Below, piece by piece: positions 5,017-14,476 of a DNA stretch of 64,000 nt (position 1 is the stretch's first letter; each line of letters begins with the position of its first letter). Below the pieces are notes generated by a model that had not been told where the DNA came from, did no database searches, and was given only the letters and a program-made list of their open reading frames with translations. The position numbers were made by a program, and so were the translations under genes. Origin of the DNA: CAZVKN01 sp964627035 (GTDB lineage Bacteria; Electryoneota; AABM5-125-24; Hatepunaeales; Hatepunaeaceae); NCBI GenBank assembly GCA_964627035.1, contig CAZVKN010000012.1:1-64000 (forward strand). The letters are read 5' to 3'.

Positions 5017-8000
5017 TTGAAGAACGCTAATCGTGTCGAGCGCAAAAACTTTGCTCGAACACAGTCCGTCCTGGAAATGCCTGATCTACTGGACATCCAG
5101 CTGAATTCCTTTGAGGATTTTCTGCAAAAAGGTGTTCCGCCCGATCAACGTGTGCCGAAAGGATTGCAGGCAGTTTTTCTGAACGTTTTCCCGATTCTGG
5201 ACAACAGAGAGGAAAACGTTTTGGAGTTTATCGAATATTTCCTGGCACCGCCGAGTTACTCAATTGAAGAGTGTCGGGAGCGCGGGGTGACGTATGCCGC
5301 TCCCCTGAAGGCGACACTTCGGCTTTCGAATCGTGATGATTACGACGACGATGACGACGACGAGTCCGAAATCCGTCAGACTATAGAGTCCGACGTCTAT
5401 CTCGGAAACCTGCCGATAATGACACCGGATGGAACATTCATCATCAACGGTGCTGAGCGTGTTGTGGTCAGTCAGTTGCACCGCTCACCTGGTGTGTTTT
5501 TTGGCGATTCAATCCACCCAAACGGTACAAGGCTATACTCAGCGCGTGTGATTCCGTTCCGTGGGTCGTGGATCGAGTTCACCACCGACATCAATGACGT
5601 TTTGTTTGTTTACATTGATCGCCGCAAACGCTTCCCTGTCACAACTCTGCTCCGTGCGCTCGGATTCCCCGAATCATGGAAGATTCAGCAGCTCTATGGT
5701 TACGGAGAAGAGGTTAGCATTGGAACGAAAAAGATCAAAAACTATTTCGACAAGAGCACTCTGCTGCGGGAGATCGTTGATGAGAAAACCGGAGAGGTTT
5801 TAGCGGGTAAGGATATAAGCTTTACAAAAGAACTGCATGATCGGCTGAAAAAAAGGAAGATCAAAAAAGTTATCCTGTCAACTCTGAAGCATGAAGTTAT
5901 CCACAATGTGGTTAACAACACACTCCGTAAGGATCGGACTACCAACGAGGATGAGGCACTCAGATTGATTTACCGCGAGCTGCGTGGTGGAGATGCACCC
6001 GACACCGACACTGCCCGAAAGCTGCTTGCGAGGCTTTTCTTTGACGAAAAGCGTTATGATCTTGGTGCTGTCGGTCGCTATAGAATCAACAACAAACTTG
6101 AACTGGATGTACCTCAAAGCACAACAGTTTTGACCGAAAAGGACATCGTTGCAATTGTCGGTCGTGTGTTGGCGTTGCGCGTCGGTGAAGAGGTAACAGA
6201 CGATATTGATCACCTTGGCAACCGTCGCATACGCGCGGTCGGTGAGCAGTTAGCGAATCAGTTCACGGTGGCTCTGTCCCGTATGGCACGTACCATCAAA
6301 GAGCGGATGAACCTGCGTGATACTGACAAGCTGACTCCGCAGGATTTGGTGAATGTCCGCACGGTGTCATCGGTCATAAAGACCTTCTTCGGCACAAATC
6401 AGTTGTCACAGTTTATGGATCAGGTCAATCCGCTTGCGGAGTTGACACATAAACGGAGACTGTCGGCTCTCGGACCCGGTGGTCTGACACGCGAACGTGC
6501 CGGCTTTGAAGTCAGAGATGTGCACTACACTCACTACGGTCGTTTGTGTCCAATTGAAACTCCTGAAGGTCCCAACATCGGTCTGATCTCTTCTCTCTGT
6601 ACATATGCGAGAATCAATAAGCTGGGATTTGTTGAGACTCCATACCGTAAGGTTACAAAAGGGAAGGTTTCTCGGAACATAGAATACCTGAATGCGGATG
6701 ATGAGGACAAACTGATCATCGCTCAGGCAAATGCTCCGTTGAAAGATAACGGTAATTTTGTCAGGGATTTCGTCAAGGCTCGCTATCGCAGTGATTATCC
6801 GGTGAAAGCCCCGAAAGAGATTGATTACATGGATGTGTCGCCGAATCAGATTGTTTCTATTGCAGCTTCCATGATTCCATTTCTGGAGCATGACGATGCG
6901 AACCGTGCATTGATGGGATCGAACATGCAGAGGCAGGCTGTGCCGCTGCTCAATCCTCAGGCACCAAGAGTCGGAACCGGTATGGAGGCAAAGGCAGCTC
7001 ACGATTCACGGACAATGGTGATCGCCCGTGAAGATATGAAGATTGCTAAAGTTGCTGCGGACAAGATCGTTGCAGAGAGAACAGTTTACGATCCGCGCGC
7101 ACCCAAAGACGAACAACCGACTGAAGACGTCACCTTTGAGCTGCGAAAATTCTACCGTACAAATCAGGACACATCAATCAACCAGAGACCTTTGGTTTCT
7201 CCGGGTGACAATGTTAAGAAAGGTGACGTTCTCGCTGACGGGTGCGCAACCGATAGAGGTGATTTGGCGCTCGGTCGCAACATCCTCGTAGCATTTATGC
7301 CCTGGAACGGATACAACTTTGAGGACTCGATCATCGTTTCAGAGCGGTTAGTCAGAGAGGATGTGTTCACATCCGTTCACGTTGAGGAGGTTGACCTCGG
7401 TGTCCGTGAAACCAAACGAGGCACTGAAGAGTTAACCCGAGAGATACCAAACGTATCCGAGGAAACGACAAAAGACCTGGATGACAACGGTATCATCCGT
7501 ATCGGGGCGTTGGTAAAAGAGAGCGATATCCTTATCGGTAAGGTCACTCCGAAAGGTGAGACTGAGCTGACTCACGAGGACAAACTACTGAAGGCGATCT
7601 TCGGTGATAAAGCCGGCGATGTCAAGAATGCATCGAAAAAAGCCCATCCTGGCATGTTGGGAACGGTAATTGATTCACAGCTCTTCAGCCGCAAGCGAAA
7701 GGATGCTGACTCCCGCAAAGATGAGAAGGAGAAGGTAGGACTTCTGGATCGGAATTTTGAACAGACTAAAGTAGAGACAGTTTCTGAAGCGTATGACTCT
7801 CTGCTCGAAGTTCTATCCGGAAAGATGTCGGTCAAAATTATTGATCGGTCAGGTGAGCGAACATTGGTGCCTGAAAACATAGTCTATGATGAAGAGACTA
7901 TTCGATCATTGCCGCTTGAAAACCTTCCAACGGAGGTTGAATGGTGCGATGATAAAGATGCCAATGAAATTGCTAACTTCCTTCTCGAAAAATACCGAAA

Positions 8001-8802
8001 AGCAACATTTGATCAGGAAACAGACTATAGAAACGAGAAGCACCGCATTCAGGTTGGGGACGAGCTCCCAAGTGGAATTATACAACTTGCTAAGGTCAAA
8101 ATTGCGAAAAAACGCAAGATTCAGGTTGGCGATAAGATGGCAGGACGTCACGGGAACAAAGGTGTTGTCGGAAAGATCGTTCCTGTAGAGGATATGCCTT
8201 TCCTTGAAGACGGAACGCCAATAGACATGATCCTTAACCCACTCGGTGTACCGTCACGGATGAACCTCGGGCAGTTGCTGGAGGTTGCGCTTGGATGGGC
8301 TGGCGAAAAGATGGATGTCAATTACGCCACCAATGTGTTTGACGGTGCGACACTGGAAGATGTTCACGAGCAGATGACCAAAGCAGGCTTGGATCCGTCA
8401 GGAAAAACCAAACTTTTTGACGGGCAGACGGGCGAACCGTTTGACCAGCCTGTGACTGTGGGAATGATCTACATGATGAAACTGTCTCACTTGGTCGAAG
8501 ACAAGATTCATGCTCGTGCGATAGGTCCGTATTCGCTTATCACACAGCAGCCACTCGGTGGCAAGGCTCAATTTGGCGGGCAGAGATTCGGCGAGATGGA
8601 GGTCTGGGCATTGGAAGCGTACGGTGCGGCTCACACGTTGCAGGAGATATTGACCGTTAAATCGGACGACGTCATGGGCAGATCCCGCTCCTACGAAGCA
8701 CTTGTCAAGGGTGACATACTTCCGGTACCGGGGACGCCTGAGTCGTTTAACGTGCTGGTCAATGAGCTAATCGGTCTTGGGTTGGAAGTTACGCTGGAGT
8801 AG
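5017..8802 (+). CDS. rpoB: DNA-directed RNA polymerase subunit beta
   Basis: The 1261-residue beta subunit forms one side of the polymerase cleft and binds rifampicin. Present are the N-terminal lobe (GTFIINGAERVVVSQLH), the rifampicin region (about residues 462-486) with the usual sensitive residues in FMDQ and RRLSALGPGGL, and the C-terminal KMAGRHGNKG and GGQRFGEMEVWALE motifs. The start is TTG at 5017 with GGAGG four bases away. An unusual acidic run (DDYDDDDDDE, near residue 108) sits just before the QTIESDVYLG strand. It is followed by 130 nt without recognisable signals and then rpoC. Confidence 0.98.
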   Translation: MKNANRVERKNFARTQSVLEMPDLLDIQLNSFEDFLQKGVPPDQRVPKGLQAVFLNVFPILDNREENVLEFIEYFLAPPSYSIEECRERGVTYAAPLKATLRLSNRDDYDDDDDDESEIRQTIESDVYLGNLPIMTPDGTFIINGAERVVVSQLHRSPGVFFGDSIHPNGTRLYSARVIPFRGSWIEFTTDINDVLFVYIDRRKRFPVTTLLRALGFPESWKIQQLYGYGEEVSIGTKKIKNYFDKSTLLREIVDEKTGEVLAGKDISFTKELHDRLKKRKIKKVILSTLKHEVIHNVVNNTLRKDRTTNEDEALRLIYRELRGGDAPDTDTARKLLARLFFDEKRYDLGAVGRYRINNKLELDVPQSTTVLTEKDIVAIVGRVLALRVGEEVTDDIDHLGNRRIRAVGEQLANQFTVALSRMARTIKERMNLRDTDKLTPQDLVNVRTVSSVIKTFFGTNQLSQFMDQVNPLAELTHKRRLSALGPGGLTRERAGFEVRDVHYTHYGRLCPIETPEGPNIGLISSLCTYARINKLGFVETPYRKVTKGKVSRNIEYLNADDEDKLIIAQANAPLKDNGNFVRDFVKARYRSDYPVKAPKEIDYMDVSPNQIVSIAASMIPFLEHDDANRALMGSNMQRQAVPLLNPQAPRVGTGMEAKAAHDSRTMVIAREDMKIAKVAADKIVAERTVYDPRAPKDEQPTEDVTFELRKFYRTNQDTSINQRPLVSPGDNVKKGDVLADGCATDRGDLALGRNILVAFMPWNGYNFEDSIIVSERLVREDVFTSVHVEEVDLGVRETKRGTEELTREIPNVSEETTKDLDDNGIIRIGALVKESDILIGKVTPKGETELTHEDKLLKAIFGDKAGDVKNASKKAHPGMLGTVIDSQLFSRKRKDADSRKDEKEKVGLLDRNFEQTKVETVSEAYDSLLEVLSGKMSVKIIDRSGERTLVPENIVYDEETIRSLPLENLPTEVEWCDDKDANEIANFLLEKYRKATFDQETDYRNEKHRIQVGDELPSGIIQLAKVKIAKKRKIQVGDKMAGRHGNKGVVGKIVPVEDMPFLEDGTPIDMILNPLGVPSRMNLGQLLEVALGWAGEKMDVNYATNVFDGATLEDVHEQMTKAGLDPSGKTKLFDGQTGEPFDQPVTVGMIYMMKLSHLVEDKIHARAIGPYSLITQQPLGGKAQFGGQRFGEMEVWALEAYGAAHTLQEILTVKSDDVMGRSRSYEALVKGDILPVPGTPESFNVLVNELIGLGLEVTLE

Positions 8803-8932
8803 TTAGCTCTCTATTGATTTGATGAATTTACAATTTCAGTATGATTAGTATCAGGAAGTTTTCTTTTAGTGCAACGTATATGAAAAGCACTATTGAGTTT
8901 TGCGGTGTGTAAATCAGTAATTCAGGTCAGAA

Positions 8933-11900
8933 ATGCAAAGACAGTTCGACGCAGAACCGAATCCTTTTAGCAGGATTACCATAGGTTTAGCTTCTCCTGA
9001 GGCAATTTTAGAACGCTCTCAGGGTGAGGTGACCAAGCCGGAAACAATCAACTACCGCTCGTACAAACCGGAAAAAGACGGTCTGTTCAGCGAGAGGATT
9101 TTTGGACCTACCAAAGATTGGGAATGTTTCTGCGGTAAATATCGCGGGATGCGTTACAAAGGTATTATTTGCGACCGCTGCGGTGTTGAGATTACCCGCA
9201 AAGATGTGCGACGCAAGCGAATGGGGCATATCGAGCTGGCGGTCCCGGTAGTTCATATCTGGTTCTTCAAGTCACCTCCGTCCAAGACCGGAAATATATT
9301 AGGGCTGAGTGGTCGGGAACTTGAGAGAGTTATCTACTATGAGGCGTACTCCGTCGTAAATCCCGGTCCGACCGACCTGGAACCCGGAAAACTGCTGACT
9401 GAAACGGAAAGATTTGATATTCTCGAAGAGCTGGGACCTGAAAATGAAGAGCTGCCTGACGATGATGAAAACAAGTTCGTCGCACTGATGGGTGGCGAGG
9501 CGATCCTTCAGCTTCTGCAGAATACCAATATTGCTGAGCAGTCTCGCGATTTTCGTGCACGGATTCTGACCGAAACATCTATGCAGCGAAAGAACGATCT
9601 GATCAAACGACTCCGTGTTATTGAGGCATTTTTAAGAATCGAAAATCTGGAAGATAATAAGCCGGAATGGATGGTTATGCGAGTTATTCCGGTAGTGCCG
9701 CCGGATCTAAGACCGTTGCTTCCGCTCGATGGCGGTAGATTTGCAACCTCTGACCTCAATGACCTTTATCGTCGGGTTATCATTCGCAATAACCGGTTGA
9801 AAAAGCTGATCGGTGTCAATGCTCCCGATGTCATCCTTCGCAACGAAAAAAGGATGTTGCAAGAAGCGGTTGACTCACTCTATGACAACGGAAGAAAAGC
9901 GGTTGCAATGCGTTCGGATGGCAACCGTCCTCTCAAATCGCTGTCCGACAATTTGCGTGGTAAGCAAGGTCGGTTCAGACATAACCTGCTCGGAAAACGA
10001 GTTGACTATTCGGGTCGTTCAGTTATTGTCGTCGGTCCTGAGCTAAAGCTTCATCAATGTGGACTGCCTAAAAATATGGCGGTTGAGCTGTTCAAGCCGT
10101 TCATTATCCGTAAGCTGATAGAGAAAGATTATGTGAAAACAGTTAAAGCCGGTAAGAGATTGGTAGAACGGAAGGATGAGAAGGTGTGGGAGCTTCTTGA
10201 GGATATTATTCAGGAGCATCCTGTGATGCTTAACCGTGCCCCGACGCTGCACAGGCTCGGTATTCAGGCTTTTCATCCGATCCTGATAGAGGGAAAAGCT
10301 ATCCGTTTGCATCCACTGGTTTGCTCGGCGTTTAACGCAGACTTTGACGGCGATCAGATGGCTGTTCATATTCCGCTGTCATACGAAGCACAGATCGAAG
10401 CGCGTCTGCTGATGCTTGCACCGAGAAACATACTGGCTCCAAAAGACGGTCGTCCGATTGCTGTTCCGAGTCAGGATATGGTGCTTGGAAGTTACTATAT
10501 CACCAAAATTCTCACTGATGGAAAGGGAGCAGGCAAGAAATTCATGGATAGCCGTGAAGTTATGATTGCCCTGGATTGTGGTGCAGTCGGAATGCACTCT
10601 GTGATTGAAGTAACTATTAACGGCTCAGTCATTAAAACCACGCCGGGTCGTGTGCTGTTCAACGACATCCTTCCTAAAGAGGTTCAAGAGAGGCATTACT
10701 ACAACGAACTTATGACAAAGAAACGTCTTGAGCAAATCGTGTCGGATGTTTATAGGCTTATGGGATTTAACAGCACTGCCAAATTTCTCGACGATCTGAA
10801 GAGCATGGGCTTCAAACACGCCACCCGCGGCGGTTTGTCAATCGCTCTTTCGGATGTTGAAGTGCCGCCGGATAAGGAAGAGTTGATCACAATCGCCAAA
10901 GATGGCGTTGAAGGGATTCAGGAACATTTTGCCATGGGTATTCTGACCGATGGTGAACGATACAACAAGATAATTGATGCATGGACAAATGCGACTGTTA
11001 AAGTTGCCGACTCGATGTTCAGGCATCTGAGAAATTCGCAGAAAGGTTTTAACCCACTGTTTATGATGGCAGACTCAGGTGCGCGTGGATCAAAAGAGCA
11101 GATTCGTCAGCTTGCAGGTATGCGCGGTCTGATGGCTAAGCCGCAGAAGACCATGACCGGCTCAAAAGGTGAAATCATCGAAAATCCGATCACCGCAAAT
11201 TTTAAGGAAGGTTTGTCGGTGTTGGAGTACTTTATCTCGACTCACGGCGCACGTAAAGGGTTAGCTGATACAGCACTGAAAACTGCTGATGCAGGTTATC
11301 TGACGAGACGTCTGGTTGACGTTGCTCAGGATGTGATTGTTTCAGAGGATGATTGCGGAACAATTCGCGGAATAAATGTTGAAGCAGCCAAAGAGGGTGA
11401 GGAAATTTCTGCACAACTGTTCGACAGGATCATCGGTCGGGTCAACGCTGAACCTCTGCTGCATCCGGAAACCGAAGAAGAGGTGCTGCCGCAGGGAACT
11501 CTGATTCAGGAAGACGAAGCTAATAAGATCGCTGATGCAGGAATCACCAAGGTGATGATCTGCTCGGTGCTGACATGTGAAACAGCGAGTGGAGTCTGTG
11601 CCAAGTGTTATGGCATCAATCTGACCAACATGGAGTTGGTTGATAAGGGAGAGGCTGTCGGCGTCATCGCTGCACAGGCAATCGGTGAGCCCGGCACTCA
11701 GCTAACTCTGCGTACATTCCATATCGGTGGTACAGCATCCCTGTTCACCACTGCTTCGGAAGTTCCGGCGAAGGGTGACGGAAGGATCGAGTACGAAAAC
11801 ATTGATTCGGTGAAGCGGGATGACGGCACCAACGTGGTGTTACGGCGCAACGGTATCATTAGGTTGATTGATGATAACAACCGGGTCATCTCACGGTATT

Positions 11901-13237
11901 CAGTACCTTATGGTGCCGCAATTATCATTGATGATGGGGCGCAGGTCAAAGAGGGGGAACCGCTGTTCCGCTGGGAGCCGTATTCAGCGGCAATCCTCGC
12001 CAATCATACTGGCAAGATTAAATTCCTTGACATCACAGAGGGAATGACTATGACCGAATCCGCCAATGAGGTTACCGGCGGAAAAAGACAGAAAGTCATC
12101 ACTGAGTCGAAAGATCGCAGCCTCAACCCGTTGATCCACATTGTTGATGACAAAGGTGAAGTCCAAGGTCAGTACATCCTGCCGATAGGTGCTTTGCTGG
12201 AAGTTGACGATGGCGATGAAGTCAAGGCAGGTGATCCACTTGTCAAGATTCCACGCTCAACATCAAAGACTCGTGACATCACCGGTGGACTCCCGAGAGT
12301 AGCCGAGTTGTTTGAGGCACGTCGTCCTAAGGAGCCGGCGGTCGTCACCGAGATTGACGGCACGGTGAAATTCGGGAAAGTTAAGCGAGGTGTCCGCGAG
12401 ATAACCGTCACACCGCCTCCCACTGAAAAGGGGGAAGTCGCTGAAACAAAGAAATATCAGGTCCCTGTCGGAAGGCATATTCTAGTCAACGACGGCGAAA
12501 ATGTATCTGCAGGTGAACGTCTGATTGAGGGCGCCGTATCTCCTCAGGACATACTGAAGATTCTCGGTCCTGGAAAGGTTCAGGAATATCTCGCGAATGA
12601 GATTCAGGACGTGTACAAGCTGCAGGGTGTGAAGATCAACGACAAGCACATTGAAGTGATTGTCCGTCAGATGATGCAGAAGGTTCGCATTCAGGATCCG
12701 GGTGATACGATGTATCTGCAAGGTGATCAGGTCGGACACACCCGACTGCTCGCTGTAAACCGAAAGATGGCGCGCCGAGTCGTCATTGTTGAGCAGGGAG
12801 ATTCAAAATATCCGGTGGGAACTGCTGTTGAGAAGAGTGCGTTCAGGCGCGAGCTTCGTCGAATTAAGAAAGATGGACTCAAAGAACCGGAAACTCGTGG
12901 TGGACGCCCTGCTAAAATGCAGCAGATTTTGCTCGGTATAACACAGGCATCATTGGCAACTGAGAGCTTCATTTCTGCTGCTTCATTTCAGGAAACAACG
13001 CGTGTCCTTGCCGATGCGGCAATCGGCATGAGGACTGATGATTTGCATGGACTGAAGGAAAATGTCATCATGGGACATCTTATTCCTGCAGGAACCGGCT
13101 TAAAGCGGTATCGCTCGCTGATAGTTGAGCCCCCGGCGAGTGAATTGGAAGAGCTTAAAGCTCAAGAGAGCGATGAACTTGATGCACAGCTCGAAGGGCT
13201 GTCATTGGATGTCATCGGCAGAGGACAACTTCGGTAG
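8933..13237 (+). CDS. rpoC: DNA-directed RNA polymerase subunit beta'
   Basis: The 1434-residue beta' subunit carries the catalytic Mg-binding motif NADFDGDQ (residues 468-475). The first zinc site is Cys65, Cys67, Cys80 and Cys83; the second is Cys808, Cys882, Cys889 and Cys892. The trigger-loop region follows the GEPGTQLTLRTFHIGG segment. The C-terminus has an acidic tail. The overall layout resembles the polymerases of Bacteroidetes/Chlorobi relatives, with no large lineage insert noted. The ATG at 8933 gives the normal N-terminus. Confidence 0.98.
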   Translation: MQRQFDAEPNPFSRITIGLASPEAILERSQGEVTKPETINYRSYKPEKDGLFSERIFGPTKDWECFCGKYRGMRYKGIICDRCGVEITRKDVRRKRMGHIELAVPVVHIWFFKSPPSKTGNILGLSGRELERVIYYEAYSVVNPGPTDLEPGKLLTETERFDILEELGPENEELPDDDENKFVALMGGEAILQLLQNTNIAEQSRDFRARILTETSMQRKNDLIKRLRVIEAFLRIENLEDNKPEWMVMRVIPVVPPDLRPLLPLDGGRFATSDLNDLYRRVIIRNNRLKKLIGVNAPDVILRNEKRMLQEAVDSLYDNGRKAVAMRSDGNRPLKSLSDNLRGKQGRFRHNLLGKRVDYSGRSVIVVGPELKLHQCGLPKNMAVELFKPFIIRKLIEKDYVKTVKAGKRLVERKDEKVWELLEDIIQEHPVMLNRAPTLHRLGIQAFHPILIEGKAIRLHPLVCSAFNADFDGDQMAVHIPLSYEAQIEARLLMLAPRNILAPKDGRPIAVPSQDMVLGSYYITKILTDGKGAGKKFMDSREVMIALDCGAVGMHSVIEVTINGSVIKTTPGRVLFNDILPKEVQERHYYNELMTKKRLEQIVSDVYRLMGFNSTAKFLDDLKSMGFKHATRGGLSIALSDVEVPPDKEELITIAKDGVEGIQEHFAMGILTDGERYNKIIDAWTNATVKVADSMFRHLRNSQKGFNPLFMMADSGARGSKEQIRQLAGMRGLMAKPQKTMTGSKGEIIENPITANFKEGLSVLEYFISTHGARKGLADTALKTADAGYLTRRLVDVAQDVIVSEDDCGTIRGINVEAAKEGEEISAQLFDRIIGRVNAEPLLHPETEEEVLPQGTLIQEDEANKIADAGITKVMICSVLTCETASGVCAKCYGINLTNMELVDKGEAVGVIAAQAIGEPGTQLTLRTFHIGGTASLFTTASEVPAKGDGRIEYENIDSVKRDDGTNVVLRRNGIIRLIDDNNRVISRYSVPYGAAIIIDDGAQVKEGEPLFRWEPYSAAILANHTGKIKFLDITEGMTMTESANEVTGGKRQKVITESKDRSLNPLIHIVDDKGEVQGQYILPIGALLEVDDGDEVKAGDPLVKIPRSTSKTRDITGGLPRVAELFEARRPKEPAVVTEIDGTVKFGKVKRGVREITVTPPPTEKGEVAETKKYQVPVGRHILVNDGENVSAGERLIEGAVSPQDILKILGPGKVQEYLANEIQDVYKLQGVKINDKHIEVIVRQMMQKVRIQDPGDTMYLQGDQVGHTRLLAVNRKMARRVVIVEQGDSKYPVGTAVEKSAFRRELRRIKKDGLKEPETRGGRPAKMQQILLGITQASLATESFISAASFQETTRVLADAAIGMRTDDLHGLKENVIMGHLIPAGTGLKRYRSLIVEPPASELEELKAQESDELDAQLEGLSLDVIGRGQLR

Positions 13238-13313
13238 AATCTCGCCGGAACGGGGTTGTTTTTTGTGTTCTCCACTCTATTTCTCGAGAACAGGATTGGC
13301 GGATAACTTTTAG

Positions 13314-13342
13314 TTGACTTGTCATTTGTAAACAGCTACATT
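13314..13342 (+). promoter_or_regulatory. Candidate sigma-70 promoter for the str operon
   Basis: TTGACT (13314-13319) and TACATT (13337-13342) are separated by 17 nt, about 70 nt upstream of rpsL. The gap from rpoC is 175 nt and also contains a 7-bp stem (TGTTCTC near 13267 with GAGAACA near 13286). The match is good, but no start site is known. Confidence 0.55.
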
Positions 13343-13412
13343 ATCAGATTCTCAAAATGGACGCATTTAGACTGTTGCGATCCATTGACTTGTATATTAA
13401 AGAGGAAAAACG

Positions 13413-13787
13413 TTGCCAACATTGAATCAGTTGGTCCGCAAAGGACGGTGGACAAAGAAAACGAAAAGCATGGCTCGCGCGCTTGGTGGGTGTCCTCAGA
13501 AGCGTGGTGTGTGTGTCAGGGTTTATACCACGACACCGAAGAAACCGAACTCGGCACTGCGAAAGGTAGCTCGTGTGAGGTTGTCAAACGGGATCGAGGT
13601 GACCACGTATATTCCGGGTGAAGGACACAACCTGCAGGAACACTCGATTGTATTGGTTCGCGGCGGTCGTGTAAAAGATCTTCCCGGTGTCCGTTATCAT
13701 ATCGTTCGCGGTGCATTGGATACCGCCGGTGTTGAGGACAGGAAGCAGGGACGCTCCAAATACGGAAGCAAGCGCAAGAAGAAGTAA
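13413..13787 (+). CDS. rpsL: 30S ribosomal protein S12
   Basis: S12 lies at the decoding centre and controls accuracy. The 124-residue protein has the conserved TTTPKKPNSALRKVARV and GGRVKDLPGVRYH loops with the lysines of streptomycin-sensitive ribosomes. The start is TTG at 13413, preceded by AGAGG seven bases upstream; the N-terminus MPTLNQLVRKGR is canonical. It is the first gene of a str-type group with rpsG and fusA. Confidence 0.97.
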   Translation: MPTLNQLVRKGRWTKKTKSMARALGGCPQKRGVCVRVYTTTPKKPNSALRKVARVRLSNGIEVTTYIPGEGHNLQEHSIVLVRGGRVKDLPGVRYHIVRGALDTAGVEDRKQGRSKYGSKRKKK

Positions 13788-13833
13788 GTTACTCTCAACG
13801 ATAACACTATATAGTCCTAATTGACGAAAAATT

Positions 13834-14304
13834 ATGTCAAGACGTAAACGAGCGACACACAGGGAGATACTTCCAGATCCCAAGCACAAGGATCTGCTGG
13901 TCTCAAAGTTTATCAACAATCTGATGAAGAGTGGCAAAAAGAGCACTGCTGAAAGGTCGTTTTATCGTGCATTGGATATGATCGCCGAGCGCACCAAGAA
14001 AAACGGTCTGGAAGTGTTTCATCAGGCGATTGAGAACGTGAAGCCTGAGCTGGAAGTCAAATCACGCAGGGTCGGTGGTTCAACTTATCAGGTTCCGGTT
14101 GAGGTTCGTCCCGAGCGTCAGCAGGCACTCGCCATTCGCTGGCTTATCGGTTTTGCCCGCAAAGGGAAGGAAAACACCATCGCCGGAAGATTAGCCTCTG
14201 AACTGATCGCTGCAGCCAACAGCGAAGGACCGACGGTCAAGAAGCGTGAAGATACACTAAAAATGGCTGAAGCAAACAGAGCGTTTGCACACTTCCGATG
14301 GTAG
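13834..14304 (+). CDS. rpsG: 30S ribosomal protein S7
   Basis: S7 nucleates assembly of the 30S head and contacts the E-site tRNA. The 156 residues begin MSRRKRATHREI, contain SRRVGGSTYQVPVEVRPER in the beta arm and end AFAHFRW, all standard. The ATG at 13834 has no strong ribosome site. The gap to fusA (172 nt) holds two hairpins. Confidence 0.97.
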   Translation: MSRRKRATHREILPDPKHKDLLVSKFINNLMKSGKKSTAERSFYRALDMIAERTKKNGLEVFHQAIENVKPELEVKSRRVGGSTYQVPVEVRPERQQALAIRWLIGFARKGKENTIAGRLASELIAAANSEGPTVKKREDTLKMAEANRAFAHFRW

Positions 14305-14318
14305 AGATAAATTTTACA

Positions 14319-14346
14319 GGGGCAGTCGTTTATGATTGACCCCTAT
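14319..14346 (+). other. Hairpin after rpsG
   Basis: AGGGG-CAGTC pairs with GATTG-A-CCCCT (one bulge, one G-T pair) around a 7-nt loop. There is no T run, so it is more likely a processing or stability element than a terminator. Confidence 0.4.
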
Positions 14347-14446
14347 TACAGAATAAACCTTAGTCACAATTTGAGATAGATTACTTATACTGTGGCAGTT
14401 AGAAATATAGCTTAATTAAAATCGTCAGACTTAGGGATGTTCATGC

Positions 14447-14468
14447 AAAGCAGCCGTAGGGCTGCTTT
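14447..14468 (+). promoter_or_regulatory. Hairpin next to the fusA start (attenuator or start-site block)
   Basis: AAAGCAGCC (14447-14455) and GGCTGCTTT (14460-14468) form a perfect 9-bp stem with a 4-nt loop, ending only nine bases before the fusA ATG. The only purine-rich stretch that could bind 16S rRNA (TAGGG) lies in its loop and stem. It could limit fusA translation or act as a weak terminator; the T run is only four bases. Confidence 0.5.
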
Positions 14469-14476
14469 TCGCATAT

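Noticed and set aside
6406..7002. 198-residue - strand frame inside rpoB
   Set aside because: It is a shadow of the highly conserved beta subunit frame, with His/Cys/Arg-rich composition typical of antisense frames.
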